A program made the position numbers and the translations under genes. From positions 1 through 64,000 of the forward strand of contig DJUX01000039.1 in the NCBI GenBank assembly GCA_002440665.1: 64,000 bases of DNA. Direction: 5' to 3'. Below the pieces are notes generated by a model that saw only the letters and a program-made list of their open reading frames with translations, made no database searches and had not been told where the DNA came from. The first letter of the stretch is position 1; every line of letters begins with the position of its first letter. The stretch is from Dechloromonas sp. UBA6271. GTDB taxonomy: Bacteria > Pseudomonadota > Gammaproteobacteria > Burkholderiales > Rhodocyclaceae. Below are positions 35,087 through 45,122 of this stretch, one piece after another.

Positions 35087-36706
35087 ATGTTGCGGATCGC
35101 CGTTGCCCAGTTCAACGCCACCGTCGGCGACCTGACGGGCAACGTCGAACGCATCATCGCCTGTGCTGCCGAGGCCAAAGCCCGCGGCGCGCAGGTGCTG
35201 CTGACGCCGGAACTGGCGTTATGTGGCTACCCGCCGGAAGACCTGCTGCTGCGCCCGGATTTCTACCGGGCCTGCAGTCGGGCACTGGACGATCTGGCAG
35301 GCCGGGTCAAGGGCATTGCCCCAGGGTTGGCAATCGTCGTCGGCCATCCGGAAGAACATGCAGGCCGCCGCTACAACGCGGCCACTGTCATTGAAAATGG
35401 CCATAAAAAAGCGGTTTACCGCAAGATTCGCCTGCCTAATTACGAAGTTTTCGATGAAAAGCGCTATTTCGACGCCGGCAGTGAAGCCTGTATCGTCACG
35501 CTCGGCGGTGTGCGCTGCGGCATCAACATCTGCGCCGATATCTGGGAAGCCGGGGCGGCCGAACTGGCGCATGGTGCCGGTGCCGAACTGCTGCTTGTCC
35601 TCAACGCCTCGCCCTGCCATCTCGAAAAGCACCAGCAGCGGGCGCAGGTTCTGGGCGAACGGATTGCGGCGACCGGCATTCCCGCCATCTACGCCAACCT
35701 GGTTGGCGGTCAGGATGAGCTGGTTTTCGACGGCGCCTCCTTCGCCCTCGATGCCCAAGGCAACTGCCGCATGCGCCTGCCGCAGTTCGCGGAAGCGCTT
35801 GGCATTGTCGATTACGCTGCCGGCCGACTGCGCTCTGACGACCTTGCCGGCGAATTGCCGGTCGAGGCCGAAGCCTATCAGGCGCTGGTTCTCGGTGTGC
35901 GCGACTACATTGGCAAGAGTGGTTTCAAGGGTGTGATCATCGGCCTCTCGGGCGGCATCGATTCGGCGCTGACCCTGGCTGTTGCGGTCGACGCGCTGGG
36001 GGCGGAAAAAGTGCGTGCGGTGATGATGCCGTCGCCTTACACGGCGCAGATGAGTCTCGACGATTCACGCGAGATGATCCGCACACTTGGCGTACTCTAT
36101 GACGAGATTGCCATCGCGCCGGCGATGACGACCTATACGGCGATGCTCGACCCGCTGTTTGCCGGCCTGCCGGCCGATACGACCGAGGAGAACATCCAGG
36201 CGCGCATCCGTGGCAACATCCTGATGGCCCTGTCCAACAAGACCGGCGCGCTCGTGCTGACCACCGGCAACAAGTCGGAAATGGCCGTCGGCTACTGCAC
36301 TTTGTACGGCGACATGGCTGGGGGCTTCGCCGTCATCAAGGACGTCTACAAAACGCTGGTCTACCGCCTGTCGCGCTACCGCAACACGCTTTCGCCGGTG
36401 ATCCCGGAAAACATCATTGTCCGTCCGCCTTCTGCCGAACTGAAGCCGGACCAGACTGACCAGGATTCGCTGCCGCCCTACGAAATCCTCGACGCCATCG
36501 TCCGTGGTTACATGGAAGAGGATCGCAGCCCGCGCGAGATCATCGCTGCCGGCCTGCCGGAAGAGGCGGTGCGCCGTGTCGTGCGCCTGCTGCGCATTGC
36601 CGAATACAAGCGCCGCCAGGCGCCGGTCGGCATCCGCATCACGCCGCGTGGCTTTGGCAAGGATTGGCGGTATCCTATTACCAACCGTTATCAAGACGAA
36701 TTCTGA
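35087..36706 (+). CDS. nadE: Glutamine-dependent NAD+ synthetase
   Basis: A 539-residue two-domain enzyme. The N-terminal carbon-nitrogen hydrolase domain (1 to about 260) has the Glu-Lys-Cys glutaminase residues in TPELALCGYPPEDL, YRKIRLPNY and GINICADIWE. The C-terminal NAD synthetase domain has the ATP-pyrophosphatase motif IIGLSGGIDSALT and the TTGNKSEMAVGYCTLYGD block. It amidates nicotinic acid adenine dinucleotide using glutamine. It lies six bases after ppa, which would remove the PPi produced. Confidence 0.96.
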   Translation: MLRIAVAQFNATVGDLTGNVERIIACAAEAKARGAQVLLTPELALCGYPPEDLLLRPDFYRACSRALDDLAGRVKGIAPGLAIVVGHPEEHAGRRYNAATVIENGHKKAVYRKIRLPNYEVFDEKRYFDAGSEACIVTLGGVRCGINICADIWEAGAAELAHGAGAELLLVLNASPCHLEKHQQRAQVLGERIAATGIPAIYANLVGGQDELVFDGASFALDAQGNCRMRLPQFAEALGIVDYAAGRLRSDDLAGELPVEAEAYQALVLGVRDYIGKSGFKGVIIGLSGGIDSALTLAVAVDALGAEKVRAVMMPSPYTAQMSLDDSREMIRTLGVLYDEIAIAPAMTTYTAMLDPLFAGLPADTTEENIQARIRGNILMALSNKTGALVLTTGNKSEMAVGYCTLYGDMAGGFAVIKDVYKTLVYRLSRYRNTLSPVIPENIIVRPPSAELKPDQTDQDSLPPYEILDAIVRGYMEEDRSPREIIAAGLPEEAVRRVVRLLRIAEYKRRQAPVGIRITPRGFGKDWRYPITNRYQDEF

Positions 36707-36731
36707 GAAACCGAAGCAAGAGGAAAGAGAC

Positions 36732-37070
36732 ATGAAAAAAATCGAAGCCATCATCAAGCCCTTCAAACTCGACGAAGTACGCGAAGCGTTGTCGGAAGTC
36801 GGCATCACCGGCCTGACGGTAACCGAGGTCAAGGGTTTCGGCCGCCAGAAAGGCCACACCGAGTTGTACCGCGGCGCCGAATACGTGGTCGATTTCCTGC
36901 CCAAGATCAAGATCGAGATCGTCGTCAATTCCGACAATGCCGATGCTGCCATCGAAGCCATCATCAAGGCGGCGCGTACGGGCAAGATCGGTGACGGCAA
37001 GATTTTCGTGATGCCGATCGAGCAGGTTGTGCGTATCCGGACTGGCGAAACCGACGAAGCGGCAGTCTGA
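36732..37070 (+). CDS. glnB: Nitrogen regulatory protein P-II
   Basis: The 112-residue GlnB/GlnK signal protein: MKKIEAIIKPFKLDEVREAL, the T-loop with the uridylylation site Tyr51 (TELYRGAEYVVDF), and GKIGDGKIFVMPIE for nucleotide binding. PII senses 2-oxoglutarate and ATP/ADP and controls glutamine synthetase modification and NtrB. A strong ribosome site (AAGAGGAAAGAG) lies before the ATG. Longer in-frame readings upstream fall inside nadE and are not supported. GlnB and GlnK cannot be separated without an amtB neighbour; none is present. Confidence 0.94.
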   Translation: MKKIEAIIKPFKLDEVREALSEVGITGLTVTEVKGFGRQKGHTELYRGAEYVVDFLPKIKIEIVVNSDNADAAIEAIIKAARTGKIGDGKIFVMPIEQVVRIRTGETDEAAV

Positions 37071-37085
37071 CCAGGAGGGGAAGAT

Positions 37086-37439
37086 ATGGACGAGCAGCAG
37101 GATTTTGATATTCCGGCCCTCAAGGCAAAGCTGGTGGGCTACCTAGGGCCAGATGCCGCGAAATACCCGGTGCTTGTGGAGCAGCAATTTCCCCGGATCC
37201 TTGAAAGAATAGTTGCGCTTTGGGGAAAATCGGGGCTCGATACTTTTCTTGAGGAACTCATGGTTACCAAGCGTCCCGGACGTAAGGGTTTTCCACATGA
37301 TGTGGCGCTTGAAATATTCCGCTTGGCCACGTTGCACGGTGCCTTGGGTCTGACACCGAATACCTCGCTGGGTACGGCATGGGACTGGGTCGAGGATACT
37401 GAACTATTCAAGCGCGAATTCGCAAAGAACCAGAAATAA
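37086..37439 (+). CDS. Hypothetical protein after glnB
   Basis: A 117-residue acidic, mostly helical protein with no signal peptide, membrane helix or motif I recognise. It has a good ribosome site (CCAGGAGGGGA) and starts 15 bases after glnB, so it is probably co-transcribed. The sequence FPRILERIVALWGKSGLDTFLEEL and a basic patch TKRPGRKGFP are its most distinctive features. The codon usage is slightly more A+T-rich than that of glnB. Its function is unknown. Confidence 0.7.
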   Translation: MDEQQDFDIPALKAKLVGYLGPDAAKYPVLVEQQFPRILERIVALWGKSGLDTFLEELMVTKRPGRKGFPHDVALEIFRLATLHGALGLTPNTSLGTAWDWVEDTELFKREFAKNQK

Positions 37440-37461
37440 TAATTGGCCGGACTGCCGTCGT

Positions 37462-38061
37462 TCAGGGCGGCGGGGCGGCCTTTCGTTGCGTGCTCAGCAG
37501 TACGATGACGGCACCTTCGCCGCCGTCCTGCGGTTTTGCCTGGCAGTAGGCGAGTATTTCATTCCTTTGCATCAGCCAGCCGCGTACCAGGCGGCGCAGC
37601 ACCGCCTGCTTGCCGGGTGATCCCAACCCTTTGCCGTGAATGATGCGCACGCAACGTACGCCGCGCTTCAATGACTGGGCAAGGAAGCTGGCCAGAAGCG
37701 CGCGTGCTTCCTCGCGATTCAGTCCGTGCAGGTCGGTTTCGTCCTGGATAATCCAGCGCCCGCGTCGCAAGTCGCGGAGAACGCTGGCGGCCAGGCTTGG
37801 CCGCAGGTAGCTGGGCTCGTCACCACCTTCCAGGCGGTCCTGCAGGGCGATTGGCCCATGCAGGCTTTCATGCAGAGCCGCGCGCTCGTCGGCCAGATGC
37901 TGCAGCGGACGCGGTGGCGGTAGCGGACCGCCGAGATGTACGCGCCCCGATTCCGGCAGTGGCCGGGTATCCGCCACCGCTGCCCGAAATGCCGCGAGAT
38001 CGTCGGGGTCGATCAAGTTTGACGGGTCCCTAGCCGAGTTGGTCGAGGTAGCGTTCGGCAT
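37462..38061 (-). CDS. Smr/MutS2 C-terminal domain protein
   Basis: A 199-residue protein with a C-terminal Smr domain (about 105-190): the conserved DETDLHGLNREEARALL, IIHGKGLGS and a final LLSTQRK. Stand-alone Smr proteins bind and can nick nucleic acids, and relatives cleave mRNA at stalled ribosomes. The N-terminal 100 residues are charged and variable, as usual. It is convergent with the preceding gene and overlaps the end of trxB by 32 bases, suggesting co-transcription with trxB. Confidence 0.86.
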   Translation of the reverse strand: MPNATSTNSARDPSNLIDPDDLAAFRAAVADTRPLPESGRVHLGGPLPPPRPLQHLADERAALHESLHGPIALQDRLEGGDEPSYLRPSLAASVLRDLRRGRWIIQDETDLHGLNREEARALLASFLAQSLKRGVRCVRIIHGKGLGSPGKQAVLRRLVRGWLMQRNEILAYCQAKPQDGGEGAVIVLLSTQRKAAPPP

Positions 38062-38986
38062 CCAGCGCCGCCATGCAGCCGGTTCCTGCCGAGGTGCAGG
38101 CCTGGCGATAGATGTGATCCTGAACGTCGCCGGCGGCGAAGACGCCAGGAATGCTGGTCTGCGTCGCGTTGCCCGAGCGCCCGGACTGGGTCACGATATA
38201 GCCACTTTCCATCTCGAGCTGGCCGGTGAAGATATCGGTGTTCGGCTTGTGGCCAATGGCGATGAAGACCCCGAAGACATCGACGTTCTGCGTGGCGCCG
38301 GTTTGCGTGCTCTTGACGCGCAGGCCGGTAACGCCAGTGTCGTCGCCAAGGACTTCGTCCAGCGTGAAATTGCGCAGGATGGTGATCTTGCCGGCCTTCT
38401 CCTTTTCGAACAGCTTGTCCTGCAGGATTTTTTCCGACTTGAAGCTGTCTCGGCGATGGATCAGCGTGACATGACTGGCGATATTGGCCAGGTAGAGTGC
38501 TTCCTCGACGGCGGTGTTGCCGCCCCCGACGACGGCGACTGCCTTGTTGCGATAGAAAAACCCATCGCAGGTGGCGCAGGCCGAAACCCCCTTGCCGGAA
38601 AATTTCTCTTCAGAGGGCAGGCCGAGATATTGTGCCGAGGCACCGGTGGCGATGATCAGCGCGTCGCAGGTATACGTGCCGGCATCGCCGGTCAGCGTAA
38701 ACGGCTTCTGCGTCAACTGCGTTGTGTGAATATGATCGAAAACGATTTCGGTATCGAAACGGCGGGCATGCGCCTCGAAGCGGGCCATCAGGTCCGGGCC
38801 TTGCACGCCGTCGGCATCGGCCGGCCAGTTGTCGACATCGGTCGTCGTCATCAGTTGGCCGCCCTGGGCGAGTCCGGTGATCAGCAGCGGTTTCAGGTTG
38901 GCGCGGGCAGCATAGACGGCAGCGGTGTAACCGGCGGGGCCGGAGCCCAGAATGATCAGGCGACTGTGACGAACGGCTTGGGACAT
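38030..38986 (-). CDS. trxB: Thioredoxin-disulfide reductase
   Basis: A 318-residue FAD enzyme that passes electrons from NADPH to thioredoxin. FAD site LIILGSGPAGYTAAVYAAR at the N-terminus, redox pair Cys137/Cys140 in SACATCDGFFY, NADPH site VVGGGNTAVEEALYLA, and the C-terminal GVFAAGDVQDHIYRQ. It is complete and of normal length. It is divergent from the Crp/Fnr gene, with 128 bases between the two starts. Confidence 0.97.
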   Translation of the reverse strand: MSQAVRHSRLIILGSGPAGYTAAVYAARANLKPLLITGLAQGGQLMTTTDVDNWPADADGVQGPDLMARFEAHARRFDTEIVFDHIHTTQLTQKPFTLTGDAGTYTCDALIIATGASAQYLGLPSEEKFSGKGVSACATCDGFFYRNKAVAVVGGGNTAVEEALYLANIASHVTLIHRRDSFKSEKILQDKLFEKEKAGKITILRNFTLDEVLGDDTGVTGLRVKSTQTGATQNVDVFGVFIAIGHKPNTDIFTGQLEMESGYIVTQSGRSGNATQTSIPGVFAAGDVQDHIYRQACTSAGTGCMAALDAERYLDQLG

Positions 38987-39056
38987 GGTGATCCTCGATG
39001 ATGGTTGATCGGCAAATTATAGCCTCCATCGACCGGCTGATTTTTCCCCGGTTCCC

Positions 39057-39083
39057 TTGAAAATTGCGAATTGAGTTTATAAT
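39057..39083 (+). promoter_or_regulatory. Candidate promoter of the Crp/Fnr gene
   Basis: TTGAAA (39057-39062) and TATAAT (39078-39083) are separated by 15 bases, slightly short. They lie in the divergent trxB/regulator intergenic region, followed by the ribosome site AAGGGAAA at 39101-39108. Confidence 0.55.
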
Positions 39084-39114
39084 CTTCGCGCAACTCCATG
39101 AAGGGAAATGCTTT

Positions 39115-39777
39115 ATGTCCTCCTCAAATGTCGGCCTGAGTCTGGTTGTCCTGCGCAATGTGCCGCTGTTTTCGGGCCTGGATGAGACCGAGCTCGAACG
39201 CTTGTCGCGCGTCGCCACGCGCCGGCGCGCCGGGCGCGGCGAACAGGTCGTCCGCGCCGGTGAGAGCGCCGATGCGCTGCTTATCCTGCTAACCGGCCGT
39301 GCCAAGGTAACCAATTTTGACGAGGAAGGCCGCGAGATCATTCTCGCCTGGCTCGGGCCGGGCGAGTTTTTCGGCGAAATGGGCCTGATCGACGGTAGCC
39401 CGCGTTCAGCCAGTGTTGTCGCGGTCGAAAACTGCGAATTGTTGAGCATTGGCAAGAACGAATTCCAGCGCTGCATGCAGGACAATTTCCAGGTGGTGCT
39501 AAAGCTGATGCAGATTCTGGTGCGCCGTTTGCGCGACGCCGACCGGAATATCGAAAGCCTTGCCCTGCTCGACGTCTATGGCCGTGTTGCGCGGCTGCTG
39601 CTCGATATGTCGGAGGAAGAGGGCGGCAAGCGTATGGTCAAGCAGAAGATCTCCAAGCAGGACATGGCGCGCATGATCGGCGCCTCGCGCGAAATGGTCA
39701 GCAAGGTGATGCGTGACCTCGAGGTTGGCGGCTACATCATCAGCGAAGGCGATCAGATCACGATCACTGGAGCTTGA
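39115..39777 (+). CDS. Crp/Fnr family transcriptional regulator
   Basis: A protein of about 220 residues with an N-terminal cyclic-nucleotide-binding fold (LFSGLDETELERLSRVATRR, the EFFGEMGLIDGSPRSASV block) and a C-terminal winged helix (ISKQDMARMIGASREMVSKVMRDLEVGGYI). There are no N-terminal FNR cysteines, so it is unlikely to carry an oxygen-sensing iron-sulfur cluster. The effector-pocket pattern is closer to cAMP-type proteins. ATG 39115 has a ribosome site; the longer in-frame reading from 39064 includes the promoter. It is directly followed by ftsK. Confidence 0.88.
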   Translation: MSSSNVGLSLVVLRNVPLFSGLDETELERLSRVATRRRAGRGEQVVRAGESADALLILLTGRAKVTNFDEEGREIILAWLGPGEFFGEMGLIDGSPRSASVVAVENCELLSIGKNEFQRCMQDNFQVVLKLMQILVRRLRDADRNIESLALLDVYGRVARLLLDMSEEEGGKRMVKQKISKQDMARMIGASREMVSKVMRDLEVGGYIISEGDQITITGA

Positions 39778-39779
39778 GC

Positions 39780-42082
<2,303 letters not shown>

Positions 42083-42086
<4 letters not shown>

Positions 42087-42703
42087 AATTTGGCCTGAAA
42101 ATGCTGTCGACCGCAGCAATCGTCTTTTTTCCCCTGTTGGCGGATGCTGGCGCGATCGACCAACTGCATCTGTTCCTGAACAACACGCGCACGCTGAAGG
42201 CGGATTTCTCGCAGATAGTGGTCGGCAAGGGTGGCCGCAAACCCCAGCAATCGTCGGGCACGGTCGCCATCTCGCGCCCCGGCAAGCTGCGCTGGGACAT
42301 CCAGAAACCCTACCCGCAACTGGTGGTCGGCGATGGCGAGAAAATCTGGATCTACGACCAGGAACTCAAGCAGGTCACGGTGCGCAAGGCGGGGCAGGCG
42401 ATCAGTGGCTCACCGGCCGCGCTGCTCGCCGGCAGCAATGAACTCGAAAAGAACTTCACGCTGAGCGAAGCCGGTGAGGCGGACGGCATGAACTGGGTCG
42501 AGGCGACGCCCAAGGTGAACGAAAGCGGTTTCGAGAAAGTTCGCCTCGGCCTCGTCGGCAGCGACCTGAAGGCCATGGAGTTGCACGACAGCTTCGGCCA
42601 GCGAACGCTGATCCGCTTTTCCGGGCTGGAGCGCAACGCCGTGCTGCCCGCGACGGCCTTCAAGTTTACGCCGCTGCCGGGCGTCGACGTGGTGGGCGAT
42701 TGA
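42083..42703 (+). CDS. lolA: Outer-membrane lipoprotein carrier protein LolA
   Basis: A 206-residue periplasmic chaperone with a signal peptide (cleavage probably after ADA, about residue 22) and the LolA fold: TRTLKADFSQIV, GKLRWDIQKPYPQLVVGDGEKIWIYD, and the late IRFSGLERNAVLPATAFKFTPLPGVDVV. It carries lipoproteins from LolCDE to LolB. It overlaps ftsK by ATGA, the usual proteobacterial gene order. Confidence 0.94.
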
Positions 42704-42726
42704 CGCTCACACCGGCTTGCCGATTG

Positions 42727-43179
42727 TCACGGGCCTTTATTCACGCTTGAGGGAAGTGCCACGAAATCGCCGGTTCTCGGGAGCGATTCGATGGCGGCAA
42801 GCAATGCTTCTGGCGGTGCCACCAGTTTCCGGGCCGCGAGGTCGAGCCAGCCACCGGCGCTGGTGACTTGCGCGCAAAGCGTTCCATCCGGCCGGCGGAT
42901 TTCGTTGCGCATCAGAAAGCGGCTGCCGTCGGGCGACATCCCGGCGATGGCCAGCGCAACGACGATTTCCTGCAGCAGCCCGACCTCTTTCCGGTATTCG
43001 ATTTCATCCTTCATGATCACCGGGCCGATCCTGAGTCGTGAGAATTCGGCCATCGGGAAGCCGTTCTCGGCGAAAAACAGCATCCGGACATCGGCTGCCT
43101 TGTCGAGGAAGGCGGTGTTTTTCATGTGGCTGTTGAAATCCATGTCGCCCCAGCCGGCGAACAGCGTTTTCGAGTACAT
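42727..43179 (-). CDS. Hotdog-fold thioesterase (4-hydroxybenzoyl-CoA thioesterase type)
   Basis: A 150-residue hotdog protein: it opens with WGDMDFNSHMKNTAFLDKAADVR, which holds the catalytic Asp of the 4HBT/YbgC class (D-x-N-x-H pattern), and continues with IGPVIMKDEIEYRKEVGLLQEI. It probably hydrolyses an acyl-CoA. It is convergent with lolA and follows the small membrane protein gene at 43191 on the same strand, 11 bases apart. The substrate is unknown. Confidence 0.84.
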   Translation of the reverse strand: MYSKTLFAGWGDMDFNSHMKNTAFLDKAADVRMLFFAENGFPMAEFSRLRIGPVIMKDEIEYRKEVGLLQEIVVALAIAGMSPDGSRFLMRNEIRRPDGTLCAQVTSAGGWLDLAARKLVAPPEALLAAIESLPRTGDFVALPSSVNKGP

Positions 43180-43190
43180 GTGGGGTCTCC

Positions 43191-43535
43191 TCAGATTTTC
43201 TCATCCCAGTGAAAGCGGTGGATCAGGCGGTGCAGGATCGGTGTGAATAGCAGTGCGGCGGTGACGATGAACACCAGCCCCGCGTAGAGCGCATAGAATC
43301 CGGCGAACAGCTTGCCGGCGCCGGTCTGCGGCGGATTGACCGGCCCCATCCCGCCGAGCAGCATGGCCGCGTTGAGGAAGGCGTCGAGCCACGAGAGATT
43401 CTCGAACAGTACATAGCCAATCATCCCCAAGGCCAGCGATACGCCGAGCAAACCGACAGCGACCAGCAGGTGGCCCAGTAGGCGTCGGGCGAATCCGGCA
43501 CTGGCCAGCGGCTGCTGGTATTTCGACTCATACAT
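43191..43535 (-). CDS. Small two-helix membrane protein with a pore-loop-like segment
   Basis: A 114-residue protein with two strong membrane helices (about 22-46 and 74-98) and, between them, a short helix and loop reading LDAFLNAAMLLGGMGPVNP. The arrangement TM1, re-entrant helix with loop, TM2 is that of two-helix potassium channels. The selectivity-filter TVGYGD is absent, with LGGMGPV in its place. It could be a channel relative with other selectivity or an unrelated membrane protein. It is probably co-transcribed with the thioesterase downstream. Confidence 0.65.
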   Translation of the reverse strand: MYESKYQQPLASAGFARRLLGHLLVAVGLLGVSLALGMIGYVLFENLSWLDAFLNAAMLLGGMGPVNPPQTGAGKLFAGFYALYAGLVFIVTAALLFTPILHRLIHRFHWDEKI

Positions 43536-43581
43536 GCAATGCTCCCGAGGTTAATGCGAAACGCCATTTTGCCGAAGTTCG

Positions 43582-43695
43582 GCCTCTCTTCGTATCGCGA
43601 GTTCCAGTCAATACGGCGAAAATACCAAGGCCGATGAAAGTGCGGCCACCCGCATGCTGGCCAAAGCGGCGAATCTTGTGGGCGCTGCTCAGAGC
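43582..43695 (-). pseudogene. Possible LysE/RhtB-type transporter C-terminal remnant
   Basis: On the minus strand this short stretch reads IRRFGQHAGGRTFIGLGIFAVLTG, which resembles the last helix of LysE/RhtB amino-acid exporters (pattern R-x-x-N-R-x-x-G-x-x-F-I-G-L-G). No complete gene surrounds it. The rest of the interval 43536-43771 shows nothing recognisable. The resemblance is short and could be chance. Confidence 0.25.
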
Positions 43696-43771
43696 AGGTG
43701 CTACGGTGCTGGCGGCGAGTGCGTAGTTGTTTAGGTGAGACCGCGTGAGATCTCGTTTGAATGAGCGATGC

Positions 43772-45115
43772 CTACCGTGACCGCGCCATGTCGAGATCGG
43801 CGCGGTTTTTTTCGTCCACGTAAATGCCGGTTGCTCCCGGCCGGCTGCTGGCGAAGCAGGTGACTTCGACGTTGGACAGCGTTTCCGCCTTGTGCAGCAC
43901 GTCGACCGCGCAACGGCCGAAAACGCTGTCGATGGTGGCCAGCAGGTTGCGGGCGTAGGGGGTTTCAAGCTTGCCGTCGAGGATCAGGTTGGCGAGCAGG
44001 ACGCCGTCGGGCTTGAGCACGCGGCGGGCGCCTTCCCAGAATTCGCGGGTGACCAGGTGGCTGGGAATCGAGGTGTGCGAGCTGTAGACGTCGACGACAA
44101 CGGCGTCGAAGCGGCGTTCGGTGGTGGCGACGAAACGCCGGGCGTCGTCGGCGATGAACTCGCCGCGCGCGGCCTCGCGCAGGAAGTGCTTTTCGGCTAT
44201 GGCCTTGATCGCCGGGTCGATGTCGACATAGGTGTAGCGGTTGCTCGGCTCGCGGTGCGACAGCGTAAAGCCGCCGGCGCCGAGGACGAGGATGTCGCGC
44301 TCGCGGAAGGCCAGTTCTTCGAGCAGGATCTGGCGCAGACGCTTGATGTAGCGCGTGTAGTTAGGCGGTTCGGAGTCGTCGATCAGCGAGGCAGTCGACT
44401 TGTTGACCCAGAAGGCGCGCGGGTCTTTCTGGCCGGGCGGGGCGGCCGGGCCGACGATGTATTCGGCGTAGGCGGTGTCGGCGGTGACTTCGTGGTGCAG
44501 GTTGAAGCCGATGGCGATTGCTGCGGTCGACGCGCAAAAAAGGGCTATTTTCAGCTGGCGGCCGCCGAGCAGCAGCGTACCGGCAACGAGCATCAGACTG
44601 CAGGCGACCACCGCCGCCGAGACGCCCAGCCATTGCATGACGAGCAGCGACAGGCTGAGCGAACCGAGAAAGGAGCCGAGCGTGGACCAGTAGAGCGCCA
44701 TGCCGCTGGCTTCGCCGGTGCGCTCCGATTTCATCAGGTTAGTCAGGATCGGCACCGTCTGGCCGAGCAGCCAGGCGAGCGGGCAGAGGATGCCGCCGAT
44801 GAAGACGAAGTAGGCGATCAGCGCCGGCTGCAGGTGGACGAACAGCCAGTCGACGGTGACGCCGGCCAGCCCGATGCCGGCCAGCGCGGCGGAAATCAGG
44901 AAGTTGCGGGCGACGATGGCCCGGTAATCGGTCGCCACCCGGGCGCCAGAGGCATAGCCGAGCGCCAGCGCGAGCAGAAAGAAGCCGATGGTCGGCGCGG
45001 TGACGACGATCGAGCTGCCGACATGCGGCAGCAGCCGGCGCAGGGCGATGACTTCGGCGCCGAGCGAGGAGAAGCCCTCGATGAATACGATGGCGTAGAT
45101 CAGCAGGCGCGACAT
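43772..45115 (-). CDS. Membrane-embedded spermidine-synthase-like protein
   Basis: A 447-residue protein with about seven membrane helices in the first 215 residues (MFS-like, beginning LLIYAIVFIEGFSSLGAEVIALR), followed by a SpeE-type methyltransferase-like fold: ILVLGAGGFTLSHREP (nucleotide loop), YTYVDIDPAIKAIAEKHF, and the FDAVVVDVYSSH segment. Polyamine synthases use decarboxylated AdoMet; the membrane-fused group is widespread but its substrates are mostly undetermined. It overlaps no neighbour and follows the CorC-type gene on the same strand. Confidence 0.8.
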   Translation of the reverse strand: MSRLLIYAIVFIEGFSSLGAEVIALRRLLPHVGSSIVVTAPTIGFFLLALALGYASGARVATDYRAIVARNFLISAALAGIGLAGVTVDWLFVHLQPALIAYFVFIGGILCPLAWLLGQTVPILTNLMKSERTGEASGMALYWSTLGSFLGSLSLSLLVMQWLGVSAAVVACSLMLVAGTLLLGGRQLKIALFCASTAAIAIGFNLHHEVTADTAYAEYIVGPAAPPGQKDPRAFWVNKSTASLIDDSEPPNYTRYIKRLRQILLEELAFRERDILVLGAGGFTLSHREPSNRYTYVDIDPAIKAIAEKHFLREAARGEFIADDARRFVATTERRFDAVVVDVYSSHTSIPSHLVTREFWEGARRVLKPDGVLLANLILDGKLETPYARNLLATIDSVFGRCAVDVLHKAETLSNVEVTCFASSRPGATGIYVDEKNRADLDMARSR

Positions 45116-45122
45116 TGCCGGG

